The notes: a model not told the origin generated them from the sequence alone. A stretch of DNA of 64,000 nt from Actinoplanes siamensis (GCF_016862395.1 NZ_BOMW01000012.1:124001-188000), one strand, 5' to 3'; positions 51,721 through 60,705 are shown, numbered from the stretch's first letter. Numbers and translations are program-made.

Positions 51721-52662
51721 TCAGCGGCCGGGCACCGAGGGCTGCGAGCCTGCGTGGAACAGGGTGCGGGCGCCGGTCCGCAAGTCGACGATCATCACCT
51801 GGGAGCCCGCCGTGGTCTGGGCGGTCAGCAGCGCCCGGCCGGCGTCCTGGTACGTCATCTCGCGGTCCAGGGGGTTGCCGATGGTGCGCTTGCGGCCGGT
51901 CCGCGGGTCCAGCTCGACCACGTGGATCGGCTCGTTCTGCGCGGCGGTCTCGCCCTCCTGGTAGGCGGTGAAGGAGAGCCGCGCGCCGTCCGGGCGCCAG
52001 GACGGGATCACCGCGAAACCGCGGTTCTGCAGGCTGCCACCGCCGTAGGCGGCGACCGTCCGCTCCGCGCCGGAGCCCACCGTGCCGATGCTCAGGCAGG
52101 CGTCGTAGACCGCGTCGCACTCGCCGCCGCGGAACGCGATCTGCTTGCCGTCCGGTGACCAGGCCACCGCGTCGTCCACCCGCAGGCGCTCGACGAGCGA
52201 TCCGGTCGGCCGGGTGGGCGCCGGCTCGTCCGGCAGGTCCTCGGTCCGGCAGTCGCGCGGGAACAGCACCGTGGGCTTCGCGGCGGGCGCCGTGGCGGAG
52301 ATGCGGTAGACGCCCGGGCCACCGGTGCAGGAGAGGGACGAGAAGGCCAGCCATCTGCCGTCCGGGGACCAGGACGGGCCGGCGGCCGCCCGGGTGGTGA
52401 GGCGGCGCGGGGCGGTGCCGTCGGCCTTCATGGTCCAGAGCTGTCCGTTCCGGAGCACGGCCAACTGCTTGCCGTCCGGGGCCAGCCGGGGACGGGCGTA
52501 CCCGCCCCCGGTGGTGATCCGCCGCTCGGCGGGGCCGGCGCTGGTGTAGATGTCGCCGCTACGGACGTACGCGACCAGGGTCTGCGGAGCGGAAGCCGCG
52601 GCGACCGCGGGCGCCGGGCTGAGAACGAGACCGGCCAGCACGGCCGCTGTTGCGCTGATCAT
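51721..52662 (-). CDS. Secreted TolB-like beta-propeller protein
   Basis: 313 residues. A signal peptide (ATAAVLAGLVLSPAPAVAAAS) indicates export; there is no lipobox. Repeated PD40/TolB blades follow: YARPRLAPDGKQLAVLRNGQ, GPSWSPDGRWLAFSSLS, VAWSPDGKQIAFRGGECD, PSWRPDGARLSFTAYQEG. In actinomycetes, which lack the Tol-Pal outer-membrane system, such propellers probably bind proteins or carbohydrates outside the cell. Two Cys pairs could form disulfides. Confidence 0.86.
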   Translation of the reverse strand: MISATAAVLAGLVLSPAPAVAAASAPQTLVAYVRSGDIYTSAGPAERRITTGGGYARPRLAPDGKQLAVLRNGQLWTMKADGTAPRRLTTRAAAGPSWSPDGRWLAFSSLSCTGGPGVYRISATAPAAKPTVLFPRDCRTEDLPDEPAPTRPTGSLVERLRVDDAVAWSPDGKQIAFRGGECDAVYDACLSIGTVGSGAERTVAAYGGGSLQNRGFAVIPSWRPDGARLSFTAYQEGETAAQNEPIHVVELDPRTGRKRTIGNPLDREMTYQDAGRALLTAQTTAGSQVMIVDLRTGARTLFHAGSQPSVPGR

Positions 52663-52741
52663 GGATGACGGCTCCCCCGATGGTTCCTGCCTGCGTCTAC
52701 GTCCTGCACCATCGTCGCAACCGGCCCGCGCCTTAAGGGGT

Positions 52742-54511
52742 TCAGCGGGCCGGCCGGACCACGGCGGCCGATCCGCTGCCGCGGCGCACCGGCTCGGCTA
52801 CCGCCAGCTGCCCACCCTTGCGGGTGAACTCGATGGCGGTGGCGGCGCCGATCTCCGGTGCGTCGGCGCCGAACACATGACCGAGAGCGGTCAGTGCCGG
52901 CCCGTACGTCGCGCGGAACGCCGGTTCCGCCTGGATGCCCGCGGTGTTGCGCTGCGCCGCCCGGGGCGCCGCGACGGCCTGCGGCAGGGTGAGCCCCAGT
53001 TCCAGGCGGCCGTAGAGGATCTGCAGGACGGTGGTGATGATGGTCGACCCGCCGGGCGCGCCGGCCGCGAGGAACGGCTTGCCGTCCTTGAGCACGATCG
53101 TCGGCGACATCGAGCTGCGCGGCCGCTTGGACGGTCCGGGCAGGTTCGGGTCGTCGAAGGCGCCCTGCGTGCCGGTGAAGTTGAAGTCCGTGAGCTCGTT
53201 GTTGAGCATGAAGCCGCGCCCGGGCACCACCATGCCGTTGCCGCCGAATTGCTCCAGGGTCAGCGTGTACTCGACGACGTTGCCCCACTTGTCGGCGACG
53301 GTCAGGTTGGTGGTGCTCATCCCGTTGTCCGGGGTCTGCCGGGCGACGGCGGGCGCGCAGCCCGACGGTCCCGGCGCGACCGGCTTGACCAGCGCCCGGT
53401 CCGGCGAGATCTGGCAGGCCCGCTGCTCGGCCCAGCGGTCCGAGAGCAGTTCCCGCAGCCGGGACTGCGGGGTGTACGCCCCGACGTAGCGCCCCCGGTC
53501 GGCGAACGAGAGCGCCGAGGCCTCCAGGTAGTAGTGCAGCTTCTCGACTGTCGACGCCGAGGTGATCGGCGACGCCTCCAGGATGTTCAGCGCCTCGCCG
53601 ACCGCCACGCCGCCGCTGGACGGCGTGGACATGCCGTAGACGGACAGCCCTTTGTAGTCGGACCGGGTCGGCGCGGGGTGCCGCACCTGGTACCCGGCGA
53701 GGTCGGAGGCGGTCAGCACGCCGGGCCGGATCGGGTACGCCCAGGGCGACGACGGGCTCGCCGAGACCGGTGGCCTGCGCACCGTCCGGAGCAGATCCGC
53801 GCCCACCGCGCCGCGGTAGAAGACGGCGGTGCCCTTGCGGGCGATCTCCCGGTAGGTGGCGGCCAGGTCGGGGTTGCGGATCGTGGTCCCGACCGCGGGC
53901 GGCGCCCCGCCCGGCAGGTACAGCGCCCTGGTCGCGTCGAACTGGCCGAACGCGGCGGCGTTCTCGGTGACCTGGCGGCGGAACTCGGCGTCCACGGCGT
54001 ATCCGCGGTCGGCGACCTCGGCGGCGTCGGTGAGGGCGCGGCCCAGCGACCGCGTGCCCCACTGCCGGCTGGCCGCCTCCCAGGTGGCCAGGGTGCCGGG
54101 CACGCCCACCGACAGGCCGCTGACCCGGGCCTCGTCGAAGCCGTACGGCTGCCCGGTGCCGGGGTTGACGAAGTAGTCCGGGGTCATCGTCGCCGGCCCG
54201 GCCTCACGGCCGTCGATGGTGAACACCTGGCGCTTGCGGGCGTCGTAGTAGACGAAGAATCCGCCACCTCCGATCCCGGAGGCGAACGGCTCGGTCACGC
54301 CCAGGGTGGCGGCTGCCGCCACCGCGGCGTCCACCGCGTTGCCGCCCCGGCGCAGCACCTCGAGGCCGGCCGCGGTGGCGGTGGCGTCGACGGTCGCGAT
54401 CGCGCCGCCGTACCCCTGAGCCGTTGATCCAGCGGCGACGGCCGGCGCCGAAACCGCTGTCAGTGACAGAGTGGTCAGCGAAACCGCTGCTAGTGCGGAT
54501 AGGAGCCGCAT
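52742..54511 (-). CDS. ggt: Gamma-glutamyltransferase
   Basis: 589 residues with a signal peptide (LLSALAAVSLTTLSLTAVSA PAVA), so exported. The N-terminal nucleophile region matches GGT: GMSTTNLTVADKWGNVVEYT, where the first Thr of the TT pair (the new N-terminus after self-cleavage) is the catalytic residue. SMSPTIVLKDGKPFLAAGAP and GGSTIITTVLQILYG are the conserved C-terminal subunit motifs. It hydrolyses or transfers gamma-glutamyl groups of glutathione-like peptides. Actinomycetes lack glutathione, so mycothiol-related or environmental gamma-glutamyl peptides are likely substrates. The ATG at 54511 follows GGAGG. Confidence 0.93.
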   Translation of the reverse strand: MRLLSALAAVSLTTLSLTAVSAPAVAAGSTAQGYGGAIATVDATATAAGLEVLRRGGNAVDAAVAAAATLGVTEPFASGIGGGGFFVYYDARKRQVFTIDGREAGPATMTPDYFVNPGTGQPYGFDEARVSGLSVGVPGTLATWEAASRQWGTRSLGRALTDAAEVADRGYAVDAEFRRQVTENAAAFGQFDATRALYLPGGAPPAVGTTIRNPDLAATYREIARKGTAVFYRGAVGADLLRTVRRPPVSASPSSPWAYPIRPGVLTASDLAGYQVRHPAPTRSDYKGLSVYGMSTPSSGGVAVGEALNILEASPITSASTVEKLHYYLEASALSFADRGRYVGAYTPQSRLRELLSDRWAEQRACQISPDRALVKPVAPGPSGCAPAVARQTPDNGMSTTNLTVADKWGNVVEYTLTLEQFGGNGMVVPGRGFMLNNELTDFNFTGTQGAFDDPNLPGPSKRPRSSMSPTIVLKDGKPFLAAGAPGGSTIITTVLQILYGRLELGLTLPQAVAAPRAAQRNTAGIQAEPAFRATYGPALTALGHVFGADAPEIGAATAIEFTRKGGQLAVAEPVRRGSGSAAVVRPAR

Positions 54512-54590
54512 CGGCCCTCCAGACTGGACGGTGTCGGTTGTCAGATCCTTGCCTACCGCTGAACACCAGCCGGCACAACCGCTGCGGCGA

Positions 54591-56126
54591 TCATCCGATA
54601 CCGAACGGCTCGGGTTCCACGGCCGGGCAGGTGGTTCCGGGCGGGGGCAGCCGCAGATCGAGCAGGTAGCTCTCGACCGCGGCCTTGACACAGGGACTGT
54701 GCGTGTACGCCACGTGCCCCCAGCCCTGGTAGGTGAGCAGCCGCGCGGACGGCCCCAGCTGGCCGGCCACCTGTTGCGCCCAGGCGTACCCGGTGGCCGG
54801 GTCGTGCACCGCGTTGACCAGCAGCGTCGGCAGCTTCGCGGGGCTCAGGCGGCGCTGCGGGCTGCCCGGCGGCGACGGCCAGCCGACGCAGCCGGCGGCC
54901 GCGGACAGCGCGATCGGCGAGGCGCGGACCTGCGGCGCGACCCGGGCCAGAGCGTCGAGCCTGCGCCGGTACGCCGCGAAGTCGCCCACCGGCAGCGACC
55001 AGTCCCCGCAGAACACCGCCGGGAAGCTGTTCGGCGTGAGCTCGACAGGTGGCGCCGCCCGGCGGCCGGTGGGCGGCGCCACGGGTCGGGAGGCGTCCTG
55101 CAGGTAGTGCGCGAACGAGAACCACTGCGGGTCGTAGAAGGCGCTGAACGCGGCGGAGATCAGCTCCCAGACGCCGAGCCGGGCCGGCGGGTCGTACGGG
55201 TCCACCAGGGTCCCGGCCGCCGCCTGCCGCATCAGCGAGGCCCAGAGCGCGGTGATGTCCTGCCCGCGCAGCACGCACCGGGTGTCCCGGGCGCACCACT
55301 TCACGAACTCGTCGAACGAGTCCTGCACCGCAGCGGTCTCCTGGGCCAGGAACCCGTCCACGTCCACGCTGTGGTCCATCACGCTGTCCAGCACCACCGC
55401 GCGCAGCGTGCCCGGGTAGCTCTCGGCGTACAGCTCGCCGATCATCGAGCCGTAGGACGCCACGAAGATGCTGATCTTCGGCTCGCCGAGCGCGACGCGG
55501 AGCGCCTCGACGTCGCGGACCACGGCCGCGGTGTCGGCGTGCTGCACCACGGGGCCGCTGCGGGCCGTGCAGTCGGCCGCCAGCCGGCGGTTGTAGTCGG
55601 CCAGCGCGCGGAAACCGGCCTCCGTGCCGACCAGCGGCGACGGTTTCGCGTCGACCAGGGCCTGGGAGCAGAGCACCGGCGAGCTGCGGCCCACCCCGCG
55701 CGGGTCCAGCCCGATGATGTCGAACCGTTTCTCCAGCTCGGGGCTGAAGAACTCGCTGTCCAGGGCCATGTTGACCGCCGAGGCGCCGGGACCGCCCGGG
55801 TTGACGATCAGCACCCCGATCCGGCGGGCCGGGTCGGCCGCCGCTCGCCGGGCCATCTGCAGCTCGATCGACGGCCCGTACGGATTGGCCCAGTCCGCCG
55901 GGACCCGCATCCGCCCGCACTGCACCTGCGCGTCCTCCGGGCACGCCGCCCAGGTCACCACCGAGGCGGCGCGGGCCGGCCGGGCGAACCCGAGCAGGGT
56001 GGCAAGGGTGAGGATCGCCGCCGTGACCGGCCGTCGTAAAGCACGCAAAACCTGTCCACTCCGCCCTGCGCGGTGAGATTCGGCCGCGCCGCACCATCGT
56101 GGGCCGCTGTTGCGCAACGATTCCAC
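54591..56126 (-). CDS. Secreted alpha/beta hydrolase with TAP-like C-terminal domain
   Basis: 511 residues, tripeptidyl-aminopeptidase type. A signal peptide is visible around residues 27-53 (LRALRRPVTAAILTLATLLG). The fold has VLIVNPGGPGASAVN, IIGLDPRGVGRSSPV and a nucleophile elbow IFVASYGSMIGELYAE where Val stands in for the first Gly of GxSxG. The TAP_C domain carries LLVNAVHDPATGYAWAQQV (Asp) and YQGWGHVAYTHSPCV (His). It probably releases N-terminal tripeptides outside the cell. Start uncertain: the GTG at 56126 gives a long n-region, while a TTG near 56049 would fit the signal peptide better. Confidence 0.85.
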   Translation of the reverse strand: MESLRNSGPRWCGAAESHRAGRSGQVLRALRRPVTAAILTLATLLGFARPARAASVVTWAACPEDAQVQCGRMRVPADWANPYGPSIELQMARRAAADPARRIGVLIVNPGGPGASAVNMALDSEFFSPELEKRFDIIGLDPRGVGRSSPVLCSQALVDAKPSPLVGTEAGFRALADYNRRLAADCTARSGPVVQHADTAAVVRDVEALRVALGEPKISIFVASYGSMIGELYAESYPGTLRAVVLDSVMDHSVDVDGFLAQETAAVQDSFDEFVKWCARDTRCVLRGQDITALWASLMRQAAAGTLVDPYDPPARLGVWELISAAFSAFYDPQWFSFAHYLQDASRPVAPPTGRRAAPPVELTPNSFPAVFCGDWSLPVGDFAAYRRRLDALARVAPQVRASPIALSAAAGCVGWPSPPGSPQRRLSPAKLPTLLVNAVHDPATGYAWAQQVAGQLGPSARLLTYQGWGHVAYTHSPCVKAAVESYLLDLRLPPPGTTCPAVEPEPFGIG

Positions 56127-56189
56127 AGAATGCCCGATTGTGCATCATATGGGGCATTCATCACCGAAACCACGTGGCAGGGTTGATCC

Positions 56190-57284
56190 ATGCCGACAGT
56201 CACCCGCCTGGCCCTCGCGGTAACCGGGGCCGTCCTGCTGACCGCCTGCTCCACCGGGGAGCCCACCGCCACGCCGTCGCTCGACCCGGTGCCGCCGGCG
56301 TCGGCCCCCTCGGCGGCGCCCGCTCCGAGCGGGTCACCGCGGACGCCTGACCTGGGCGCGAGCCCGGAGACGGTCGCCACCGGGATCCAGGTGCCGTGGG
56401 GGCTGGCGTTCCTGCCGGACGGCAGCGCGCTGGTCGCCGAGCGGCAGACCGGCGTGATCTTCCAGGTGCGGCCCGGCACGGAGCGGAAAAAGGTGTACAC
56501 GGTGCCCGGCGTGCGGCCCGGCGGCGAGGGTGGCCTGCTCGGGCTGGCGGTCCGCGGGGACTGGGTGTATGCCTACTTCACCGGGGAGGACGACAACCGG
56601 ATCGTCCGCTTCCGGCTCAGCGGTGGCGACCCTGAGGTGATCTTCAAGGGGCTGGACCGGGGGTCACGGCACAACGGCGGCCGGCTCGCGTTCGGCCCGG
56701 ACGGGATGCTCTACGTGGGCACCGGCGACGCCGGGCAGGAGCCGCAGGCGCAGGACCGGGACGATCCGAACGGGAAGATCCTGCGGCTCACGCCGGAGGG
56801 TGAGCCGGCCAGCGGCAACCCGTGGCCGGGCTCACCGGTCTGGAGCCTGGGCCACCGCAACGTCCAGGGCCTGGCCTGGGACCGCCAGGGCCGGATGTAC
56901 GGCATCGAGTTCGGCCAGGACACCTGGGACGAGGTCAACCTGATCCAGCCCGGCAAGAACTACGGGTGGCCGGAGGTGGAGGGCAGGGCCGGCGACTCCC
57001 GGTTCACCGACCCGATCGCGCAGTGGCGCACCGACGACGCCTCCCCGAGCGGGGCGGCCGTCGCCGGCGGCACGCTCTACGTGGCCGCTCTCAAGGGTGA
57101 GCGGCTGTGGACGGTGCCGCTCGGCGGCGGGACGGCCAAGGCCGAACTGACCGGGACGTACGGCCGGCTGCGCACGGTCGCCGTGGCCGCCGACGGCTCG
57201 CTGTGGCTGACCACCTCGAACACCGACGGCCGCGGCGACCCCCGGGACGGCGACGACCGGATCCTGCGCTTCCCGGCCCGCTGA
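56190..57284 (+). CDS. PQQ-type sugar dehydrogenase (glucose/sorbosone) lipoprotein
   Basis: 364 residues. The lipobox LTACST gives a lipidated Cys near residue 20, then a Pro/Ala/Ser linker, then a six-blade GSDH propeller: VPWGLAFLPDGSALVAERQT, GGEGGLLGLAVRGDWVYAYF, HNGGRLAFGPDGMLYVGTGD, SLGHRNVQGLAWDRQGRMYG, GKNYGWPEVEG. The His of NVQG/HNGG-type motifs binds PQQ and substrate in characterised relatives. No PQQ synthesis genes are visible, so it may need imported PQQ or use none. Divergent from the TAP-type hydrolase (63 bp apart). Confidence 0.9.
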   Translation: MPTVTRLALAVTGAVLLTACSTGEPTATPSLDPVPPASAPSAAPAPSGSPRTPDLGASPETVATGIQVPWGLAFLPDGSALVAERQTGVIFQVRPGTERKKVYTVPGVRPGGEGGLLGLAVRGDWVYAYFTGEDDNRIVRFRLSGGDPEVIFKGLDRGSRHNGGRLAFGPDGMLYVGTGDAGQEPQAQDRDDPNGKILRLTPEGEPASGNPWPGSPVWSLGHRNVQGLAWDRQGRMYGIEFGQDTWDEVNLIQPGKNYGWPEVEGRAGDSRFTDPIAQWRTDDASPSGAAVAGGTLYVAALKGERLWTVPLGGGTAKAELTGTYGRLRTVAVAADGSLWLTTSNTDGRGDPRDGDDRILRFPAR

Positions 57285-57288
57285 CGCC

Positions 57289-57546
57289 TTACCTGTGATT
57301 GTTCGGCGGAAGCTCGGGCAGGGCCGAGATGGCCTGCGCGTAGATCGCCATCTGCTTCGCGTTGGGGACCACGCCGAAGACCCGCAACTGGTCCTGCAGA
57401 GCCTGCTTGACCTGGTCCTCGGTCTGCCCACGGTGGGTCTGGGTCACTTTGTTGACGACGTAGTCGACACGGAGTTGCGCCTGCCAGCCAGCGGTGCGCT
57501 GACCGCCGGACGAGGCGAGGCTGCTGATTGAGGCGAGGGGTTTCAT
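57289..57546 (-). CDS. Small hypothetical protein
   Basis: 85 residues from the ATG at 57546, preceded by no strong ribosome site. A soluble, mostly helical protein: WQAQLRVDYVVNKVTQTHRG then EDQVKQALQDQLRVFGVVPN and AIYAQAISALPELPPNNHR. No family is recognised. Convergent with the PQQ gene (4 bp apart). Short, but its codon choice and helical periodicity look real. Confidence 0.55.
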   Translation of the reverse strand: MKPLASISSLASSGGQRTAGWQAQLRVDYVVNKVTQTHRGQTEDQVKQALQDQLRVFGVVPNAKQMAIYAQAISALPELPPNNHR

Positions 57547-57635
57547 GCCCCGGTATTCGGCCGCACGGGTACCTGTCTTGACGATATGAGGACCCTGTGC
57601 ACCGAGAAGGCAACCGGGGCATACCCGAGCGGACA

Positions 57636-57881
57636 TCAGGCCTCGCGGTCCGCGCTCTCCTCGGCCGGCTGCTCCTGCGCCGGCAGCGGGTTGAGTCGCA
57701 GCCAGAGCAGCATGAGCAGCCCCAGGACCAGCATGGCCAGCCCCATCCACAGGTTGATCCGGACGCCTTGGGCCTTGTCGATCTCGGACGGGCTGTCGAA
57801 CAGGCCCAGGACGGTGACGATCACCCCGTACAGGGTGAACATGCCGCCGATCACCGCACGGACATCAAAAAGTCGGTTCAT
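57636..57881 (-). CDS. Small two-helix membrane protein linked to the symporter
   Basis: 81 residues with two membrane helices (VIGGMFTLYGVIVTVLGLF and LWMGLAMLVLGLLMLLWLRL) and an acidic C-terminus (AEESADREA). It starts 20 bp after the symporter stop, with GGGAG upstream, so it is in the same operon. Small partners of SSS symporters are known in bacteria; a role as stabilising or regulatory subunit is inference. Confidence 0.75.
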   Translation of the reverse strand: MNRLFDVRAVIGGMFTLYGVIVTVLGLFDSPSEIDKAQGVRINLWMGLAMLVLGLLMLLWLRLNPLPAQEQPAEESADREA

Positions 57882-57900
57882 GCCGATCTCGCTCCCACGC

Positions 57901-59556
57901 TCACCAGAAGGGGATGTAAAGGACGACGGCCAGGATCACCGCGATGGCGCCGAGCAGCACCGGGTTGCGCCACCACACCTTGTCGGCGGCGACGATCGTC
58001 TCGCCCGACGTGCTCGACCCGGCCAGGCCGTAGACCAGGCCGCGCAGCTCGCTCTCCGGCTTGCTCGGGGTGAACAGGCTGACCACGACCGCCACCACCA
58101 CAGCGGTGACGAACGCGGCGCCGGCGCCCCAGAAGCTCTCCTCCAGGTCGGAGTTGAACGTGAAGACGTCACCCAGGTAGCCCAGGTAGAGCGTGAGCGA
58201 GGCGAGGAAGCCGAGCAGCAGCGACCAGAAGCCGGCCCACGCGGACATCCGCTTCCAGAACATGCCCACGATGAACGTGGCGAACAGCGGCGCGTTGAAC
58301 AGCGAGAACAGCGCCTGGATGTAGTTCATGATGTTGTCGAAGCCGGCCGCGATGAACGCGGTGCCGATCCCGATCACCACGCCGACGACGGTGGCGATCC
58401 GGCCGACCCGCAGGTAGTAGCCGTCCGGGCGGTCCTTGCGGATGTAGGACTGCCAGATGTCGTACGTGAAGACGGTGTTGAAGCCGCTCACGTTGGCCGC
58501 CATGCCGGCCATGAACGACGCCACCAGGCCGGTCACCGCGACCCCGAGCACACCGTTCGGCAGCAGGTCGCGCATCAGCAGCGGGATCGCGTTGTTGTAG
58601 GTCAGGTCGCCCTCCCCGGCGCCCAGTCCCTGCACGGTGACCAGGGCGATCAGGCCGGGGATCACGGTCACCACCGGGATCAGCAGCTTCGGGAAGGCGC
58701 CGATGATCGGGGTGCGCCGGGCGGCGCTCATGTCCTTGGCGCTCAACGCCCGCTGCACCTCGGCGAAGTTCGTGGTCCAGTACCCGAACGAGAGCACGAA
58801 GCCGAGACCGAAGATGATCCCGATCCAGTTCGCGCCCAGCGGGTTGTCGGTGTTCGCCGTGTTGCTGAAGGTGTGCAGCGCCGCGTCACCGATCTTGCTG
58901 GCCTGCACCTTCTCCACCAGGCCGTTCCAGCCGCCGACCTTGACCAGGCCGATCACCGTGATCGGGATGAGGCCGGCCAGGATCACGAAGAACTGCAGCA
59001 CCTCGTTGTAGATCGCCGAGGAGAGGCCGCCGAGGGTGATGTAGATCAGCACGATGGCCGCGCCGATCACGATCGACAGCCACAGCGGCCAGCCCAGCAG
59101 CGCCTGCAGGATCAGCGCCAGCGCGTAGAGGTTGACGCCGGCGATCAGCACCTGGGCCACCGCGAAGCTGACCGCGTTGAACACGTGGGTCGGCCGGTTG
59201 AACCGCCGCCGGAGGAACTCCGGGACGCTGCGGACCTTGGAGCCGTAGTAGAAGGGCATCATCACGATGCCGAGGAAGACCATCGCCGGAACCGCGCCGA
59301 CCCAGTAGTAGTGCAGGGTCATCAGGCCGTACTGCGCGCCGTTCGCGGCCATGCCGATGATCTCGAGCGCGCCCAGGTTGGCCGAGACGAACGCCAGGCC
59401 GGTCACCCAGGCCGGCATCGACCGGCCGGAGAGGAAGAAGTCGGAACTGTTTCGGATGGCCCGCCGGGCCATGAACCCGACGCCCAAAACGGTGATGAAA
59501 TAGATCGCGAGGATCAGATAATCGACGAAGTTCACGTCGAGCCGGAGACCGCTCAC
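57901..59556 (-). CDS. Sodium:solute symporter (SSS family)
   Basis: 551 residues with about 14 membrane helices. SSS landmarks include FFLSGRSMPAWVTGLAFVSA, LGALEIIGMAANGAQYGLM, SVPEFLRRRF, TLGGLSSAIYNEVLQFFVIL, GFGYWTTNF-type LSFGYWTTNFAEVQRAL, and SFMAGMAANVSGFNTVFTYD. The last matches sugar-type SSS transporters (SGLT/GalP-like), so a monosaccharide or myo-inositol is plausible. GTG start at 59556 with GGAGG 7 nt upstream. Confidence 0.93.
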   Translation of the reverse strand: MSGLRLDVNFVDYLILAIYFITVLGVGFMARRAIRNSSDFFLSGRSMPAWVTGLAFVSANLGALEIIGMAANGAQYGLMTLHYYWVGAVPAMVFLGIVMMPFYYGSKVRSVPEFLRRRFNRPTHVFNAVSFAVAQVLIAGVNLYALALILQALLGWPLWLSIVIGAAIVLIYITLGGLSSAIYNEVLQFFVILAGLIPITVIGLVKVGGWNGLVEKVQASKIGDAALHTFSNTANTDNPLGANWIGIIFGLGFVLSFGYWTTNFAEVQRALSAKDMSAARRTPIIGAFPKLLIPVVTVIPGLIALVTVQGLGAGEGDLTYNNAIPLLMRDLLPNGVLGVAVTGLVASFMAGMAANVSGFNTVFTYDIWQSYIRKDRPDGYYLRVGRIATVVGVVIGIGTAFIAAGFDNIMNYIQALFSLFNAPLFATFIVGMFWKRMSAWAGFWSLLLGFLASLTLYLGYLGDVFTFNSDLEESFWGAGAAFVTAVVVAVVVSLFTPSKPESELRGLVYGLAGSSTSGETIVAADKVWWRNPVLLGAIAVILAVVLYIPFW

Positions 59557-59604
59557 GGGCCCACCTCCAAGATTCGGCCCGGACCTACCCGGATTGAAGA
59601 TTTT

Positions 59605-59799
59605 TCACACTCGTGTCGTGACCAACCTCTCCAGACCGTCGAGAATGCGCACCAGGCCGATGCCGAACGCCTGATCCTGGCCGCCGTGCGCGGCGACGCC
59701 GGCCAGCGCCGCGGAGATCGACCAGATCCGCCGGGTGGACACGCCGGAGTGGACCCGCGGCCGGATCGCGCTGGTCGGCGCCGCGGCCTGCGGCGCCAC
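59605..59799 (-). pseudogene. TetR-family C-terminal remnant
   Basis: The last 35-40 residues of this frame, ALAGVAAHGGQDQAFGIGLV then RILDGLERLVTTRV and stop, match the C-terminal end typical of TetR repressors (FxxGLxRLLDGLExL). No DNA-binding domain is found upstream; the frame instead runs into sequence that on the other strand resembles a flavin monooxygenase. Only a decayed tail remains. Confidence 0.45.
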
Positions 59800-59826
59800 G
59801 ATCGGCGGGCAGGGGCACCGGCACCG
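59714..59826 (+). pseudogene. FAD-dependent monooxygenase remnant
   Basis: A plus-strand stretch reads EIDQIRRVDTPEWTRGRIAL then VGAAACGATIGGQGH. This matches the conserved FAD-binding block of group A flavin monooxygenases (W-x-R-G-R-x-x-L-x-G-D-A). The Asp of the GD pair is Ala. No intact flanking sequence exists in any frame, so it is a decayed internal fragment. Confidence 0.45.
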
Positions 59827-59863
59827 CTGCCGTACGCGCGGCAGCCGGCTCCGCTCCGGGCCG

Positions 59864-60520
59864 TCAGCGGAGCGCCGCGACCGCCTCCGGGGTGACCCGA
59901 GTGACCGAGTCGACCACCAGCGAGGCCTGGGCCAGCGCGTCCTCCGCCGGTGGGTAGACGCCGTGCGGGACGGCGATCACGGCCAGCCCGGCCGCCCCGG
60001 CCGAGCGCAGCCCGTTGCTGGAGTCCTCGATCGCCGCGCACACCTCGGGCGTCAGCCCCAGCGCACGGACCGCCGTGAGATAGACGTCCGGGGCCGGCTT
60101 GCCGCGCGGCACCTCCTCGGTGGAGAGCGTGACCTCGAACTCCGCGGTCAGCCCGGCGGTCTCCAGCACCTTGTCGATCAGGACCCGGGCGGACGAGCTG
60201 GCCAGCGCCAGCCGGTACCGTTCGCCGAGCGCGCGGACCGTCTCCACCGCGCCCGGGATCAGCGGCAGCGACTGCTCGTAGCGCCGCGCCATCCGGTCCA
60301 GCACGTCGGCCGCCACCCGGGCGGCCGGGAGCGGGACGCCCACCTCGTCGGCCAGGTGCGCGGACCACTCGGCGGTGCTCATCCCCATCATCCGGTCCTG
60401 GGTGTCCGGGAGGAAGGCGCGACCGTGCTCGGCCACGTACCCCCGCCGGACCTCCTCCCAGACCTCCTCGGAGTCGATGATCACGCCGTCCAGGTCGAAG
60501 ACGACCGCCTCGATGCTCAC
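59864..60520 (-). CDS. HAD family hydrolase (beta-phosphoglucomutase-like)
   Basis: 218 residues. HAD motif I is AVVFDLDGVIIDSEEVW (nucleophile Asp near residue 9), motif II LALASSSAR, motif III the Lys in PRGKPAPDVYL, motif IV AAIEDSSNGLRSAGAAG. The helical cap and LIPGAVETVRALGERYRL are typical of phosphatases and beta-phosphoglucomutases of subfamily IA. The sugar-phosphate substrate cannot be read. The GTG at 60520 overlaps the stop of a truncated LLM gene (GTGA), coupling its translation to that fragment. Confidence 0.9.
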   Translation of the reverse strand: MSIEAVVFDLDGVIIDSEEVWEEVRRGYVAEHGRAFLPDTQDRMMGMSTAEWSAHLADEVGVPLPAARVAADVLDRMARRYEQSLPLIPGAVETVRALGERYRLALASSSARVLIDKVLETAGLTAEFEVTLSTEEVPRGKPAPDVYLTAVRALGLTPEVCAAIEDSSNGLRSAGAAGLAVIAVPHGVYPPAEDALAQASLVVDSVTRVTPEAVAALR

Positions 60521-60705
60521 AGCGCCTCCGCGGCCGGCACGATCTCGGGCGGCCCCACCACCCCGATCTGCCAGAGGTGGTCCATCACGCTGATCCGCTC
60601 GAAACCCGCCTCGTCGGCGGCCGAGGCGATCTCGGCGAGCGTCGGCGCGAGCCTGGCGGGGCCGTCCGGCCAGGTGAAGTTCGAAATGTGCAGCCCGAGT
60701 CGCAT
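60517..60705 (-). pseudogene. Truncated LLM-class (F420-dependent) oxidoreductase
   Basis: 62 residues: MRLGLHISNFTWPDGPARLA, PTLAEIASAADEAGFERISV, MDHLWQIGVVGPPEI, then an unrelated AAEAL and stop. This is the first fifth of a luciferase-like F420 enzyme (normally about 280-330 residues); all the rest is missing. It still has a start and is translationally coupled to the HAD gene through GTGA, so it may act as a leader for that gene even though the enzyme is lost. Confidence 0.7.
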
